Source: Lactococcus lactis
GTDB taxonomy: Bacteria; Bacillota; Bacilli; Lactobacillales; Streptococcaceae
Direction: 5' to 3'
DNA: 64,000 nucleotides
Assembly: GCF_029023865.1 (NCBI RefSeq)
Contig: NZ_CP118969.1
Coordinates: 2,294,001 to 2,358,000, forward strand
This document shows, one piece after another, positions 27,649 through 37,159 of this stretch (its first letter is position 1; the number at the start of each line of letters is the position of its first letter). The notes under the pieces were generated by a model, which was given only the letters and a program-made list of their open reading frames with translations, had not been told where the DNA came from and did no database searches. The translations under genes were made by a program, and so were the position numbers.

Positions 27649-28479
27649 TTAGTCGTTGATACGACGAACGATAAGTTTGCTTGATTTTGCTTTCTTGTTG
27701 CGAGTCTTGAGACCAAGAGCTGGTTTACCCCATGGAGTCATTGGAGACTTGCGACCAACTGGTTGACGACCTTCACCACCACCGTGTGGGTGATCGTTAG
27801 GGTTCATTACAGAACCACGTACTGTTGGGCGGATACCCATGTGACGTGTACGTCCTGCTTTACCAAGGTTGATTAAGCTTTGTTGTTCATTACCTACAAC
27901 ACCGATTGTAGCACGGCAAGTTGAAAGGATCATACGAACTTCGCCTGATTGAAGACGAACGAGTGTATATTTACCTTCTGAACCGAGTACTTGAGCTGAA
28001 GCACCAGCTGAACGAACCAATTGTCCGCCTTTACCAGGTTTCAATTCAATGTTGTGGATCAATGTACCAACTGGAATGTTAGCAAGTGGCAATGCGTTAC
28101 CAACTTTGATGTCGGCTTCAGGGCCAGATACAACTGTCATTCCAACTTCAAGGCCTTTAGGAGCCAAGATGTATGATTTAACACCGTTAGAGTAAACGAT
28201 CAATGCGATGTTTGCAGTACGGTTTGGATCGTATTCAATTGTAGCAACTTTAGCAACAACGTTGTCAGTTGTACGTTTGAAGTCGATTACACGATATTTA
28301 CGTTTGTGACCACCACCGTGGTGACGAACTGTGATACGACCAGTGTTATTACGACCAGCTGTTTTGCTCATGCTTACAAGCAAGCTCTTTTCAGGAGTAC
28401 TTGTAGTGATTTCAGCGAAGTCGCTACCAGTCATGTTACGGCGACCGTTTGTGGTAGGTTTGTAAACTTTAATTCCCAC
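27649..28479 (-). CDS. rplB: 50S ribosomal protein L2
   Basis: The 276-residue protein carries [15 protein letters not shown] at the start and the conserved [18 protein letters not shown] near 220-240, whose His is near the peptidyl-transferase centre. Standard length. Confidence 0.98.
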   Translation of the reverse strand: MGIKVYKPTTNGRRNMTGSDFAEITTSTPEKSLLVSMSKTAGRNNTGRITVRHHGGGHKRKYRVIDFKRTTDNVVAKVATIEYDPNRTANIALIVYSNGVKSYILAPKGLEVGMTVVSGPEADIKVGNALPLANIPVGTLIHNIELKPGKGGQLVRSAGASAQVLGSEGKYTLVRLQSGEVRMILSTCRATIGVVGNEQQSLINLGKAGRTRHMGIRPTVRGSVMNPNDHPHGGGEGRQPVGRKSPMTPWGKPALGLKTRNKKAKSSKLIVRRIND

Positions 28480-28494
28480 GATTTTCCTCCTCTA

Positions 28495-28788
28495 TTATTC
28501 TGCGTCTTCGCCGAAGATTTCGATTGTTTTAGAATCTTCAGTCAAAGTAACGATAGCTTTTTTGTAGCCTGATTTAGTACCAGTGTATTTACCAACTCGT
28601 TTAGATTTTGGTTTAACGCTGATAGTATTTACTGAGGCAACTTTTACACCAAAGACAGCTTCAACAGCTTGTTTGATGAGAAGTTTATGCGCACGTGAAT
28701 CTACTTCGAAAGTATATTTCTTTTGATCCATTGCAGCCATAGAAGCTTCAGTAATGATAGGTTTACGGATGATATCATAAAGTGACAT
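28495..28788 (-). CDS. rplW: 50S ribosomal protein L23
   Basis: The 97-residue protein starts [16 protein letters not shown] and has the L23 [20 protein letters not shown] block. It sits at the tunnel exit, the docking site for trigger factor and SRP. It overlaps rplD by one base. Confidence 0.98.
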   Translation of the reverse strand: MSLYDIIRKPIITEASMAAMDQKKYTFEVDSRAHKLLIKQAVEAVFGVKVASVNTISVKPKSKRVGKYTGTKSGYKKAIVTLTEDSKTIEIFGEDAE

Positions 28789-29414
28789 TATGCAAGAACC
28801 TCCTCAATTTGTGTCAATGCTGATTGAACCACAAGGAGTTTGTCAGCAGAAACGATGTCAAGTACAGATGCTGAATTAGCAGTTGTAACTTTCACGTTTG
28901 CAAGATTACGTGCAGAGAGTTCTGCAAATTCGTTACCTTCGTTTGGAAGAACCACAAGAACTTTACGCTCGATTGAAAGTGCTGAGATTACTTTTGCAAA
29001 TTCAGCAGTTTTAGGAGCTGTAAAGTCAAGTGTGTCAACAGCGATTAATTTACCATCAGCAACTTTTGTTGAGTAAACTGATTTAAGCGCCAATTGACGA
29101 ACTTTTTGTGGAAGTTTGTAAGCGTAGCTACGTGGGTTTGGACCGAAGACAGTACCACCACCACGCCATTGTGGAGAGCGGGTAGAACCTTGACGGGCAC
29201 GACCTGTACCTTTTTGACGCCATGGTTTTTTACCACCACCAGACACAGCAGAACGATTTTTGTGTGCGTGTGTTCCTTGGCGAAGGCTAGCGCGTTGTGA
29301 GATTACAACGTCGAATACGACTGATTCGTTTGGTTCGATACCAAATACTGAGTCGTTAAGTGTAACTTCACCAGCTTGTGAACCATCTTGTTTAAATAAT
29401 GATACTTTTGCCAT
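28788..29414 (-). CDS. rplD: 50S ribosomal protein L4
   Basis: The 208-residue protein has the tunnel-lining loop [20 protein letters not shown] (about 62-82). L4 is a known S10 operon autoregulator in E. coli; whether it acts on the long rpsJ leader here is open. Confidence 0.98.
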   Translation of the reverse strand: MAKVSLFKQDGSQAGEVTLNDSVFGIEPNESVVFDVVISQRASLRQGTHAHKNRSAVSGGGKKPWRQKGTGRARQGSTRSPQWRGGGTVFGPNPRSYAYKLPQKVRQLALKSVYSTKVADGKLIAVDTLDFTAPKTAEFAKVISALSIERKVLVVLPNEGNEFAELSARNLANVKVTTANSASVLDIVSADKLLVVQSALTQIEEVLA

Positions 29415-29439
29415 TATAGATTTCTATCTCCTTTCCTTC

Positions 29440-30063
29440 TTATTTAGCTTTGATTGCTGATTTAACAACAATCAATGATTTCTTAGCACCTGGGACATTA
29501 CCTTTTACAAGGATAACGTTCTTTTCAGGAAGCACTTGTGCGATAACAAGGTTTTGTACAGTAACGCGTTTGTTACCCATACGTCCAGCAAGTTTTTTAC
29601 CTTTTGGAACTTTGTTAGCTGCAACAGGACCCATTGAACCAGGACGACGGTGGTAACGTGAACCGTGGGCCATAGGACCACGTGATTGACCATGACGTTT
29701 GATTGGGCCTTGGAAACCTTTACCTTTAGAAGTTCCGGTAACATCAACAACATCTCCGGCTGCAAATGTATCAACAGTGATTTCTGCTCCTACTTCAGCG
29801 CCTTCGAGTCCTTTGAATTCACGAACGAAGCGCTTAGGAGTCGTATTAGCTTTAGCAGCATGACCTTTGGCAGGTTTGTTGGTCAAAACTTCACGAAGTG
29901 TATCGAAACCAACTTGAGTTGCTTCGTAACCATCTGTTTCAACAGATTTAACTTGAAGAACTGTGTTAGGAGTCGCTTCGATCACAGTAACAGGAATTAA
30001 TTCACCGTTTTCTGTGAAGATTTGAGTCATTCCCACTTTTTTCCCTAAGATTCCTTTTGACAT
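29440..30063 (-). CDS. rplC: 50S ribosomal protein L3
   Basis: The 207-residue protein begins [20 protein letters not shown] and includes [20 protein letters not shown], the L3 core near the peptidyl-transferase centre. Normal length, second in the S10 operon. Confidence 0.98.
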   Translation of the reverse strand: MSKGILGKKVGMTQIFTENGELIPVTVIEATPNTVLQVKSVETDGYEATQVGFDTLREVLTNKPAKGHAAKANTTPKRFVREFKGLEGAEVGAEITVDTFAAGDVVDVTGTSKGKGFQGPIKRHGQSRGPMAHGSRYHRRPGSMGPVAANKVPKGKKLAGRMGNKRVTVQNLVIAQVLPEKNVILVKGNVPGAKKSLIVVKSAIKAK

Positions 30064-30081
30064 GAGAATTACCTTTCTTAA

Positions 30082-30390
30082 TTAGAGTTTAATTTCGATG
30101 TTTACACCACTTGGCAAATCGAGTTTCATAAGTGAATCAACAGTTTTTTGTGTTGGTTCGATGATGTCGATCAAGCGTTTGTGTGTACGCATTTCGAATT
30201 GTTCGCGTGAGTCTTTGTATTTGTGAGTCGCGCGGATAACAGTGTAGACGCTACGGTCAGTTGGAAGTGGAATTGGACCACTTACTTCTGCGTTTGTACG
30301 TTTAGCAGTTTCTACGATTTTTTCTGCAGCTGCATCAAGGATACGATGTTCGTATGCTTTTAAGCGAATGCGAATTTTTTTAGTTGCCAT
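30082..30390 (-). CDS. rpsJ: 30S ribosomal protein S10
   Basis: The 102-residue protein ([36 protein letters not shown]) is the first gene of the S10 operon and also the NusE component of antitermination complexes. It has a long structured leader of about 130 nt behind a consensus promoter. Confidence 0.98.
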
Positions 30391-30440
30391 TTTTTCTCCT
30401 CTCGTCTATTGTATTCAATAGGCTAGCTCCACGGGAAAAC

Positions 30441-30477
30441 CGACACGTTAGGTATGGCAATACCTTCGGGTGTGTCG
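30441..30477 (-). promoter_or_regulatory. Leader hairpin of the S10 operon
   Basis: CGACAC (30441-30446) pairs with GTGTCG (30472-30477) and GGTAT (30451-30455) with ATACC (30460-30464), leaving an internal loop and a GGCA terminal loop. It is a candidate target for ribosomal-protein feedback. The GTGTCG-side arm is shared with two other sites in the cluster. Confidence 0.55.
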
Positions 30478-30524
30478 CAACCTCTCGTTTCGTCGCTACA
30501 TACTGTTTTTAACAGCACTTGTCT

Positions 30525-30553
30525 ATTCTATCAAAGGAGATGTGGCTTGTCAA
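30525..30553 (-). promoter_or_regulatory. S10 operon promoter
   Basis: Minus strand: consensus -35 TTGACA at 30548-30553, 17-base spacer, -10 TAGAAT at 30525-30530. Confidence 0.85.
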
Positions 30554-30635
30554 GGACTTTTTAGACTTTTTTTCATTCTATCTAAATCTTTTTGGGGAAT
30601 GAAGGAATTTACTTGAAATGACAAGAAAGCTTACT

Positions 30636-30663
30636 TTGTCATCTTTAAACTTTTTGGTATAAT
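30636..30663 (+). promoter_or_regulatory. mscL promoter
   Basis: -35 TTGTCA at 30636-30641, 16-base spacer, consensus -10 TATAAT at 30658-30663. Confidence 0.75.
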
Positions 30664-30702
30664 TTGTTTGAAGGATTTATAAACTATTATATAGGAGGAT
30701 TT

Positions 30703-31071
30703 ATGTTAAAGGAATTTAAAAACTTTATTTTACGTGGGAACGTATTGGACTTAGCCGTTGGGGTTATCATCGGGGCAGCTTTTACTGCTTTAGTTAAATC
30801 TTTAGTTGATAACTTGATTAATCCGTTAATCGGAATGTTTGTTCAAAGTACTGCTCTTGCTCATTTGTCAGTAACTGTTGGAAAAACAAAATTCACTTAC
30901 GGTGCTTTCTTAAATGATGTCATTAATTTCATCATTACAGCCTTTGTTATTTTCATTCTTATCAAATTCATCAACAAACTCTTCCCTAAAAAAGAAGAAA
31001 CTGTCGAAGAACAAAAAAACGAAGAATTGGAAACTCTCCAAGAAATTCGTGATTTATTGAAAAAACAATAA
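30703..31071 (+). CDS. mscL: Large-conductance mechanosensitive channel MscL
   Basis: The start is the ATG at 30703 (122 residues), 7 bases after AGGAGG; the frame's upstream ATG overlaps the promoter region. [29 protein letters not shown] is the MscL TM1 block, and a second helix and a charged C-terminal bundle follow. It opens under membrane tension to release solutes during osmotic downshock. Confidence 0.96.
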   Translation: MLKEFKNFILRGNVLDLAVGVIIGAAFTALVKSLVDNLINPLIGMFVQSTALAHLSVTVGKTKFTYGAFLNDVINFIITAFVIFILIKFINKLFPKKEETVEEQKNEELETLQEIRDLLKKQ

Positions 31072-31076
31072 AAAAA

Positions 31077-31108
31077 ATTACTGACAGAAAAGCTGTCAGT
31101 ATTTTTTT
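31077..31108. terminator. Bidirectional terminator between mscL and the MATE gene
   Basis: TTACTGACAG at 31078-31087 pairs with CTGTCAGTA at 31093-31101, with A7 before and T7 after. Confidence 0.9.
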
Positions 31109-31111
31109 ATT

Positions 31112-32401
31112 TTAAATTTTGATTGTGAGGCTTCGATTAAACTTGATTTTGAGAAAAATAAATCTAAAGAGATTATCAAGTAAAACTGCTAACAAAACTC
31201 CCTCTAGCCCTAATTTTAATCCTAAGGCTAAAAATGCTCCTAAAAGCAAGCGAATACCAAACATCCCTAGCGTTGTGGCATAAAAAGGAAGTTTTGTGTT
31301 TCCTATTCCCTGAAAAGCTGCTGTATAAGTTGTTGCTCCTGTGACGAAAAAAGTCGCTAAAAATGAAAACAAAATAACAGTGGTACTTGCATTCATGGCA
31401 ATTCTGTCAGTAGTGAAAAATTGATTTAGAATATTGGCTGTCAGTAAAAGGGCCAAACCAATCACAAACATCATAATCGTCGCTAACCAGTAGGTCTTTT
31501 TGATATAAGCTTTAACATTTTCAATACTATTTTCAGCTGCTGCTTGTGCTACCAAAATTACTGTAACGGTTGCCATTCCGAAAACGGGCATATAATTAAA
31601 TTGTGTAATGCTTTCACCAATTGCATTTCCTGCAAATACACGTTCGCCTAATCTGACAATAATCATCATGATGAGCAAATCGCCCAAACGCATTGACAAA
31701 CGCTCTCCAGTTGCTGGTAAACTTAATTTAATCAATTGATGGTCCAATTTTTCTTTATAAAATTGAAGATCGGGTCGCTTATCTTTTAACTTATAATAGA
31801 GGAAAAGCGTCCCAATAAATCTAGCAATAACCGCTCCAAGTGCTGTCCCCAACACTCCTAAATGGAAAACAAAAATAAAGACAATTGACAGTATCAAATT
31901 TAGAAGACTGGCAAAAAAACTTGCCCACATCGGTGTCTTTGTATTTCCATCAGCCCGTAGAAAGGCTCCAAAAGTCGTCATTAAAGCCAAAAGGACAATC
32001 AAGCCACCTACTAAACTAAGATAAATAATGGAAAGCTCTAAAACCTGCTGACGAGCACCAAGTAAATAGAGAATAGGTCGTGCTCCCACAACTGAAACAA
32101 TCCCCAAGGCAAGACCAATTAAAAAAGTCAGTTTGGTAGCAGAATTAATTAATCTTTTCGGGTTTTCCTCTACCTTCTTTGCAATAAGCACTTTGGCAAA
32201 TAAACTTGAAACAATTGTTCCCAAAGCAATAAAAATCGCCTGATAGACCGTGATGAGATTATTAGCCAAAGAAACAGCTGCTACGGCAGAAAGACTAAGG
32301 TGAGCAACAATCATTGTGTCACTCACCCCTACAAGCATTTGTAAGAAATTTTCAATAATCGCCGGAAATGCGAATTTTAATATTTCTCTATTTGTTTTCA
32401 T
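31112..32401 (-). CDS. MATE-family multidrug/toxin efflux transporter
   Basis: The 429-residue protein has about twelve transmembrane helices in two similar halves (FAFPAIIENFLQMLVGVSDTMIVAHL at the start of the first, LSLPATGERLSMRLGDLLIM of the second). MATE exporters expel drugs or metabolites using Na+ or H+. Its ATG overlaps the thrC stop by 4 bases (ATGA), so it is coupled to threonine synthesis; export of an amino acid or metabolite is possible but unproven. Confidence 0.88.
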   Translation of the reverse strand: MKTNREILKFAFPAIIENFLQMLVGVSDTMIVAHLSLSAVAAVSLANNLITVYQAIFIALGTIVSSLFAKVLIAKKVEENPKRLINSATKLTFLIGLALGIVSVVGARPILYLLGARQQVLELSIIYLSLVGGLIVLLALMTTFGAFLRADGNTKTPMWASFFASLLNLILSIVFIFVFHLGVLGTALGAVIARFIGTLFLYYKLKDKRPDLQFYKEKLDHQLIKLSLPATGERLSMRLGDLLIMMIIVRLGERVFAGNAIGESITQFNYMPVFGMATVTVILVAQAAAENSIENVKAYIKKTYWLATIMMFVIGLALLLTANILNQFFTTDRIAMNASTTVILFSFLATFFVTGATTYTAAFQGIGNTKLPFYATTLGMFGIRLLLGAFLALGLKLGLEGVLLAVLLDNLFRFIFLKIKFNRSLTIKI

Positions 32402-33888
32402 TTTAAGCCAAGATATTTTTCTACTTCTTTTTGCATTTCAGTGGCTGGAATAACGGTATGATGTAGAACTTCTGCTTCTTCAAGTCCGATGACTGCTTTT
32501 GGTAATGGAATCCCACTCAATTTTTCAAGTGATTTAACAGCAGCAAAATCGTCTCTATTTACTGACAGCTCTGTTTTATCATTTTCAAGCCCTTCTAAAA
32601 CAACTTTTGGAAACTTATAAGGACTTGCCGTGCTGACCACAACTGTTTTTTCTTTGGGTTGAATTTGATGATAGACATAATTTGCTACTGCTGTATGAGG
32701 GTCCAGAACATATTTTTCATCTTCAAAAGTTTCTTGAATTTCTTTTGAAATTTCATCTTCTGATGCCCAGTCGGCCACAAATCCCTGAAGTTTAGTAATC
32801 ATTTCTTTAGAAATTTGATAATGCCCTTCTACTGATAGGGCTGTCAGTAAATCTGAGGTTACTTTATCATTTTCGTCAGTTAATTCAAAAATTAAACGTT
32901 CAAGATTTGAAGAGACCAAAATATCCATTGAAGGTGAACTTGTTACATAGAATTCACGATTTTTATCATAAAGTCCTGTTTTGAAAAAGTCTGTCAGTAC
33001 ATTATTTTTATTTGAAGCACAGATGAGCTGATGAACGGGCAAGCCCAATTTTTTAGCATAATAAGCCGCTAAGATATTTCCAAAATTCCCTGTTGGAACT
33101 GAAAAATTAATTTCTTCTCCGTCAGTAATTTGACCAGTTTTGACAAGTTGTGCGTAAGCATAAATATAATAAGCAACTTGTGGAATCAAACGTCCAATAT
33201 TCATTGAATTTGCTGACGAAAATTGTTTATTATTTTTCAAAAGTTGATCATGTAAAACTTTGTTATTAAACATTTCTTTTACTGCTGTTTGAGCTTGGTC
33301 AAAGTTTCCATCAATTCCAACAACATGAACATTTTCCCCTTTTTGAGTCAGCATTTGTTGCTCTTGAATATGGCTGACACCACCTTTGGGATAAAAAACA
33401 ATAATTTTTGTTTGGGGCACATCAGCAAAACCGGCCATTGCGGCTTTCCCTGTATCTCCAGAAGTTGCAGTCAAGATAACAATTTCATTAGTCACACCAT
33501 TTTTCTTAGCCGCTTGGGTCATTAAATGAGGTAAGATAGAGAGTGCCATGTCTTTAAAAGCAATCGTTTCACCATGAAAAAGTTCAAGAATATAGTGATT
33601 CCCAAGTCTTTTAAGCGGTGCAATTTCCGGACTATCGAATTTTTCTCCGTATGCTTTTGTCACCATTGATTTAATTTCGTCAGCAGAAAAATCATCAAAA
33701 AATGCTTTCAAAACAAGTTCAGCAATTTCTTGATAAGAAGCGTTTTTTAATTTTTCAAAGTCTAAATCAACTTTTGGGAAGTCAACGGGAACAAAAAGTC
33801 CACCATCTTCTGCCAAACCTTGCAAAATAGCTTGCGACGCTGTTTTTTTATTTGATTTATCACATGTTGACTGATAAAAAGTTACCAT
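32398..33888 (-). CDS. thrC: Threonine synthase
   Basis: The 496-residue PLP enzyme converts O-phosphohomoserine to threonine. The N-terminal YQSTCDKSNKKTASQAILQGLAEDGGLFVP and the PLP Lys in HGETIAFKDMALS (about 110) identify the long thrC type. The phosphate-binding TSGDTGKAAMAG is near 142. It is separate from hom-thrB. A MATE transporter follows in the same transcript. Three ACTGACAG copies lie inside the gene. Confidence 0.95.
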   Translation of the reverse strand: MVTFYQSTCDKSNKKTASQAILQGLAEDGGLFVPVDFPKVDLDFEKLKNASYQEIAELVLKAFFDDFSADEIKSMVTKAYGEKFDSPEIAPLKRLGNHYILELFHGETIAFKDMALSILPHLMTQAAKKNGVTNEIVILTATSGDTGKAAMAGFADVPQTKIIVFYPKGGVSHIQEQQMLTQKGENVHVVGIDGNFDQAQTAVKEMFNNKVLHDQLLKNNKQFSSANSMNIGRLIPQVAYYIYAYAQLVKTGQITDGEEINFSVPTGNFGNILAAYYAKKLGLPVHQLICASNKNNVLTDFFKTGLYDKNREFYVTSSPSMDILVSSNLERLIFELTDENDKVTSDLLTALSVEGHYQISKEMITKLQGFVADWASEDEISKEIQETFEDEKYVLDPHTAVANYVYHQIQPKEKTVVVSTASPYKFPKVVLEGLENDKTELSVNRDDFAAVKSLEKLSGIPLPKAVIGLEEAEVLHHTVIPATEMQKEVEKYLGLK

Positions 33889-33943
33889 GATATTTATTCC
33901 CCAATCACATTTTTTATAATTATAACAAATATTCTGTAAACTC

Positions 33944-33975
33944 GCAAAAAGCCACGAATTCTCGTGACTTTTTTT
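33944..33975 (-). terminator. Terminator after nusG
   Basis: A CACGA...TCGTG stem with A5 and T7 flanks; a G/A-type mismatch sits in the outer stem. Confidence 0.8.
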
Positions 33976-33989
33976 ATTATAATACTTAA

Positions 33990-34547
33990 TTAAGCTTGAA
34001 TATCTTCAATTTGGTGCATGTCCAATTCAACTGGAGTTGCACGACCAAACATATCAACAGTCAGAGTCAATTTGTCGCCATTGATTTCTGTGATTGGAGC
34101 TTCAAATCCTGAAAAGGCACCATCAACAATACGAACACGTTTTCCAACAAAAACATCAAAGTCAATTTCACGAACAACTTTGCCCATGCCAACCAAAATA
34201 TCTTGAATTTCTTGTTCAAAAAGTGGTGTAGGTTTTGATCTATTCCCGTGTGAACCAACGAATCCAGTAACATTTGGTGTATTACGGACAATAAACCAGG
34301 CTTCATCAGTCATATTCATTTCAACCAAAACATAACCTGGGAATAAGTTTTCTTCAACTTCTTTCATTTTGCCGTTAACTTCTGTACGAATTGTCTCAGT
34401 TGGAATTTCGACACGCAAAATTTTGTCAGCCATGTTATAAAGTTCAGCACGTTCAAGCAAATCTTCTTTAACTTTACGTTCATACCCTGCATAGGTTTGA
34501 ATAACGAACCAACCTTGGTCAAAACTTACTAAATTATTATCTTCCAT
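33990..34547 (-). CDS. nusG: Transcription antitermination/termination factor NusG
   Basis: The 185-residue protein has an NGN domain (WFVIQTYAGYERKVKEDLLERAELYNM) and a C-terminal KOW domain (VGKRVRIVDGAFSGFEAPI). It binds RNA polymerase and modulates pausing. It lies downstream of secE but behind its own -10 (34663-34668) after a secE terminator. Confidence 0.97.
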   Translation of the reverse strand: MEDNNLVSFDQGWFVIQTYAGYERKVKEDLLERAELYNMADKILRVEIPTETIRTEVNGKMKEVEENLFPGYVLVEMNMTDEAWFIVRNTPNVTGFVGSHGNRSKPTPLFEQEIQDILVGMGKVVREIDFDVFVGKRVRIVDGAFSGFEAPITEINGDKLTLTVDMFGRATPVELDMHQIEDIQA

Positions 34548-34589
34548 TTGAAATACCTCTGTATTTATTTTTTTTACTTAATCAGTTAA

Positions 34590-34745
34590 AATCCCAGCTG
34601 ACAGAAATTCTGTCAGTAATTTGGGTACAAGAAAAAGGGCCAAGCCCTTATCAGATAATATTATTATATCATATTTATCTTGAATTAAAAGGACTTTTAA
34701 TAAAATTAGAAAAGAAAAATCTGTCAAAACTGACAGATTTATAGA
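34590..34745 (-). promoter_or_regulatory. secE terminator, nusG promoter and leader hairpins
   Basis: A secE terminator stem (AAATCTGTCA arms, 34717-34740) is followed by an extended -10 TATAAT (minus strand, 34663-34668), a short hairpin at 34637-34650 (AAGGGC/GCCCTT), and an ACTGACAG palindrome at about 34600-34620 in the nusG leader. Confidence 0.6.
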
Positions 34746-34940
34746 TTATTTAAGAAATGGGATTAAATGGTTAACACTAAATGTAATTCCATGTTGAGTT
34801 ACCCAATCGAAAATTATGATGAACACCAAGAAGAAAGCCGTATATTCAATGACCATAAAAAAATCACGAACAGATTGTTTTCTGCTTGGCCAAGTGGTTA
34901 ATTTCATTTCTTCAATAATGCTACCAATAAATTTAAACAT
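34746..34940 (-). CDS. secE: Preprotein translocase subunit SecE
   Basis: The 64-residue protein has one transmembrane helix. MKLTTWPSRKQSVRDFFMVIEYTAFFLVFI is the SecE motif (basic amphipathic helix, then TM). It clamps SecY. The order rpmG-secE-nusG matches streptococci. Confidence 0.95.
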   Translation of the reverse strand: MFKFIGSIIEEMKLTTWPSRKQSVRDFFMVIEYTAFFLVFIIIFDWVTQHGITFSVNHLIPFLK

Positions 34941-35050
34941 AATCTTTTCCTATCACTGCCACAAATTTACTGACAGAGTCCATTTCTTATAAAAGTTTAC
35001 TGACAGAATGTCAGTTCGACGTGTTTAAACCCTATTAAAGTAAATACGAT

Positions 35051-35200
35051 TTAACGCGTTTCTTTGTGTAATGTGTGTTTGCCACAAGTACGACAAAACT
35101 TTTTAACTTCAACTCGTTTTTCTTTCGCAACTGACGAAAGATTGAGGGTGTAATTTCGTGAACCACATATGGTGCACGCTAATCCAGCTTTTCTTAACAT
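35051..35200 (-). CDS. rpmG: 50S ribosomal protein L33
   Basis: This short gene encodes 49 residues (MLRKAGLACTICGSRNYTLN to HTLHKETR). The Cys pairs ACTICGS and FCRTCGKH form the zinc ribbon. It lies upstream of secE as in streptococci. Its promoter (-35 TTGCGC at 35234-35239, -10 TAGAAT at 35211-35216) would give a leader of only about 4 bases. Confidence 0.93.
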   Translation of the reverse strand: MLRKAGLACTICGSRNYTLNLSSVAKEKRVEVKKFCRTCGKHTLHKETR

Positions 35201-35210
35201 ATTATCTCTT

Positions 35211-35239
35211 ATTCTATCAAAAATTATTTAGAAGCGCAA
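35211..35239 (-). promoter_or_regulatory. rpmG promoter with almost no leader
   Basis: Minus strand: TTGCGC (35234-35239), 17-base spacer, TAGAAT (35211-35216). The expected start is near 35204 and the ATG is at 35200. Confidence 0.55.
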
Positions 35240-35240
35240 A

Positions 35241-37058
35241 CTATTTTTCCACATTGGTCAGACTATTAGCTACTAAAGCGGCGTATTTTTCGGCCCCTGT
35301 TCCTTTAGGATGAATATTATCACTGTAGAACCATGAACTTTGACCAGATGCTTTTTTATTCCAATCAATAATTTTCAAATTTTTATATTTCTTTGCCATT
35401 TTCGTCAGCAAATTATTATTAGGTTTTGCCCAAACACGGTCTGCGTGAACATTCAACCAATAAACAGGTTTATCTCCAGCAACTTTCATCGCTGCATCAA
35501 TTTCATCTTCTTTAATTGTTCCATTTGTTCCTAGACCAATTAAGTAAGCATCAGGATTAGGCATTTTTGATTTAGCATTCGTTAAGTCTGTCGCCAGTGA
35601 CTCTGCTTGTCTTCCAACTGCTGCATCAATATACATATGTGGAAAAACTTCTTAAAGATTTGTAGAAGCAGCAACCATAACCGAATCTCCAATGGCTAGA
35701 ACATTCATTTGAGAAGCTTTTTCAGCAACTACAGGTTGAACCTTATACTTTTCTGCTACCGCCTTTAAGGACATCGGTACTTTGTTGTTAGCCTCAGCCA
35801 GTTGTTTCTTTTGTAGTGCAACCTGTTGGGCCATTATTTTTTCTTCAATCACTCGTTGGTCATGGGGTGAAGGCGGTGAAAAAATAATGAAACCTAAGCT
35901 TATTAGAGCAAGCCCTGAAATGAGCATCGGTAAAATATTCTTTTTAAGTTTCCAACCTTTTTCTCGAACAAAATTTTGAAGGATTCCTAAAATATTACTA
36001 TAATCAAAGCGCTGCGTTGGAAGCTCAATCAAACGATATGAAAGTTCCGTCAGAATAAGAATGAGCGCCAATTGCCAAATTAAATTATACCAAGCGGTAG
36101 GAGCAAGTACCTTAGCTTCAGCGAAAGCAAAAACAGGAAGTTGCCACAAGTAAATTCCGTAAGAACGTGAGCCAATATATTCAAAAACAGGGTTTGAAAA
36201 TAGCTTGTTAGTCGGAAGACTTGGATGTGCCACCAAAGCAACCATTATCACACTGGCCAAACTTGCTAGCCACATTCCGCCATAATAAGTAAATGTCCCT
36301 TGAGCAGGCATAAAGATATAAGCAAGCAGCAAAAGCAAAGATAATCCAATAGTCAACTGCCAAGCAATTTTAACCGCTCGTTTATTAACCTTATGTGAAA
36401 GTTTATTCAAAGGCCAAATGAAAGCAAGACTAGCCCCCATCATCAAGCTAAAGAAACGCGTATCCGTTCCATAATAAACCCGCGTTGGGTCTGCTCCGGG
36501 GACGAAAAGAATTGCCATCCAAATTGCCGAAATCAAGGCCAAAACATTAGCAATGACAAAAATCCGACCTCTTTTTTTAACAAATTTTAGCAAAACAATC
36601 AACAGCAAAGGCCAAAGGATGAAGAATTGTCCCTCAATTGCTAAGTAATAAATATGTTTAAAAGGTGAAGCACCCGCAATATCAGCAAAATATGAACTTC
36701 CTTGCGAAATTTGCCACCAGTTTTGAACCGAAAATACAGCAGAAAGGAAATTAGAACGTAATCCCGCCCACAAATTAGGTTGAAAAATGATGATATAAGG
36801 TGTCACAAGAAGAAAAATTGCAACTAGTAAAGGATAGAGACGCTTTAATCTTTTTCCCCAAAACTTCCAAATATTAATCTTCTTATTTTTTTCATACTCG
36901 CGAAGGAGCGAATCCGTCACCAAATAGCCCGAGAGAACAAAGAATAAAACAACACCAAGAAAACCACCCTGAACATGGTTTGGCCAGAGGTGATATAGAA
37001 TAACTGTTAAAACACCAATCGTCCGTAATCCATTAAAACCTGTGACGTAACGCTTCAT
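35241..37058 (-). pseudogene. oatA: Peptidoglycan O-acetyltransferase (OatA-like) interrupted by a nonsense codon
   Basis: A single frame of 605 codons encodes an acyltransferase-3 membrane domain (about 11 helices, residues 1-390) followed by an extracellular SGNH domain. That frame is cut by an in-frame TAA at 35652-35654 just after the catalytic block AIGDSVM. The rest (LIGLGTNG and DNIHPKG with the catalytic Asp/His) continues in the same frame. Intact OatA acetylates MurNAc O-6 and gives lysozyme resistance. The truncated product would lack the SGNH transferase domain. Confidence 0.85.
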
Positions 37059-37159
37059 TTTTCTTCTCGATTTCTATCTTTATTCTTTAAAATTTTCTTG
37101 TCTTAAAACTACTACGCTTTACCTCTAATTCTACCATATTTCTACCTCTTTTTTCAGTT

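Noticed and set aside
34746-35200. Missing tRNA or 5S gene beside secE/rpmG
   Set aside because: I looked for tRNA-like cloverleaves in these gaps and found only motif hairpins.
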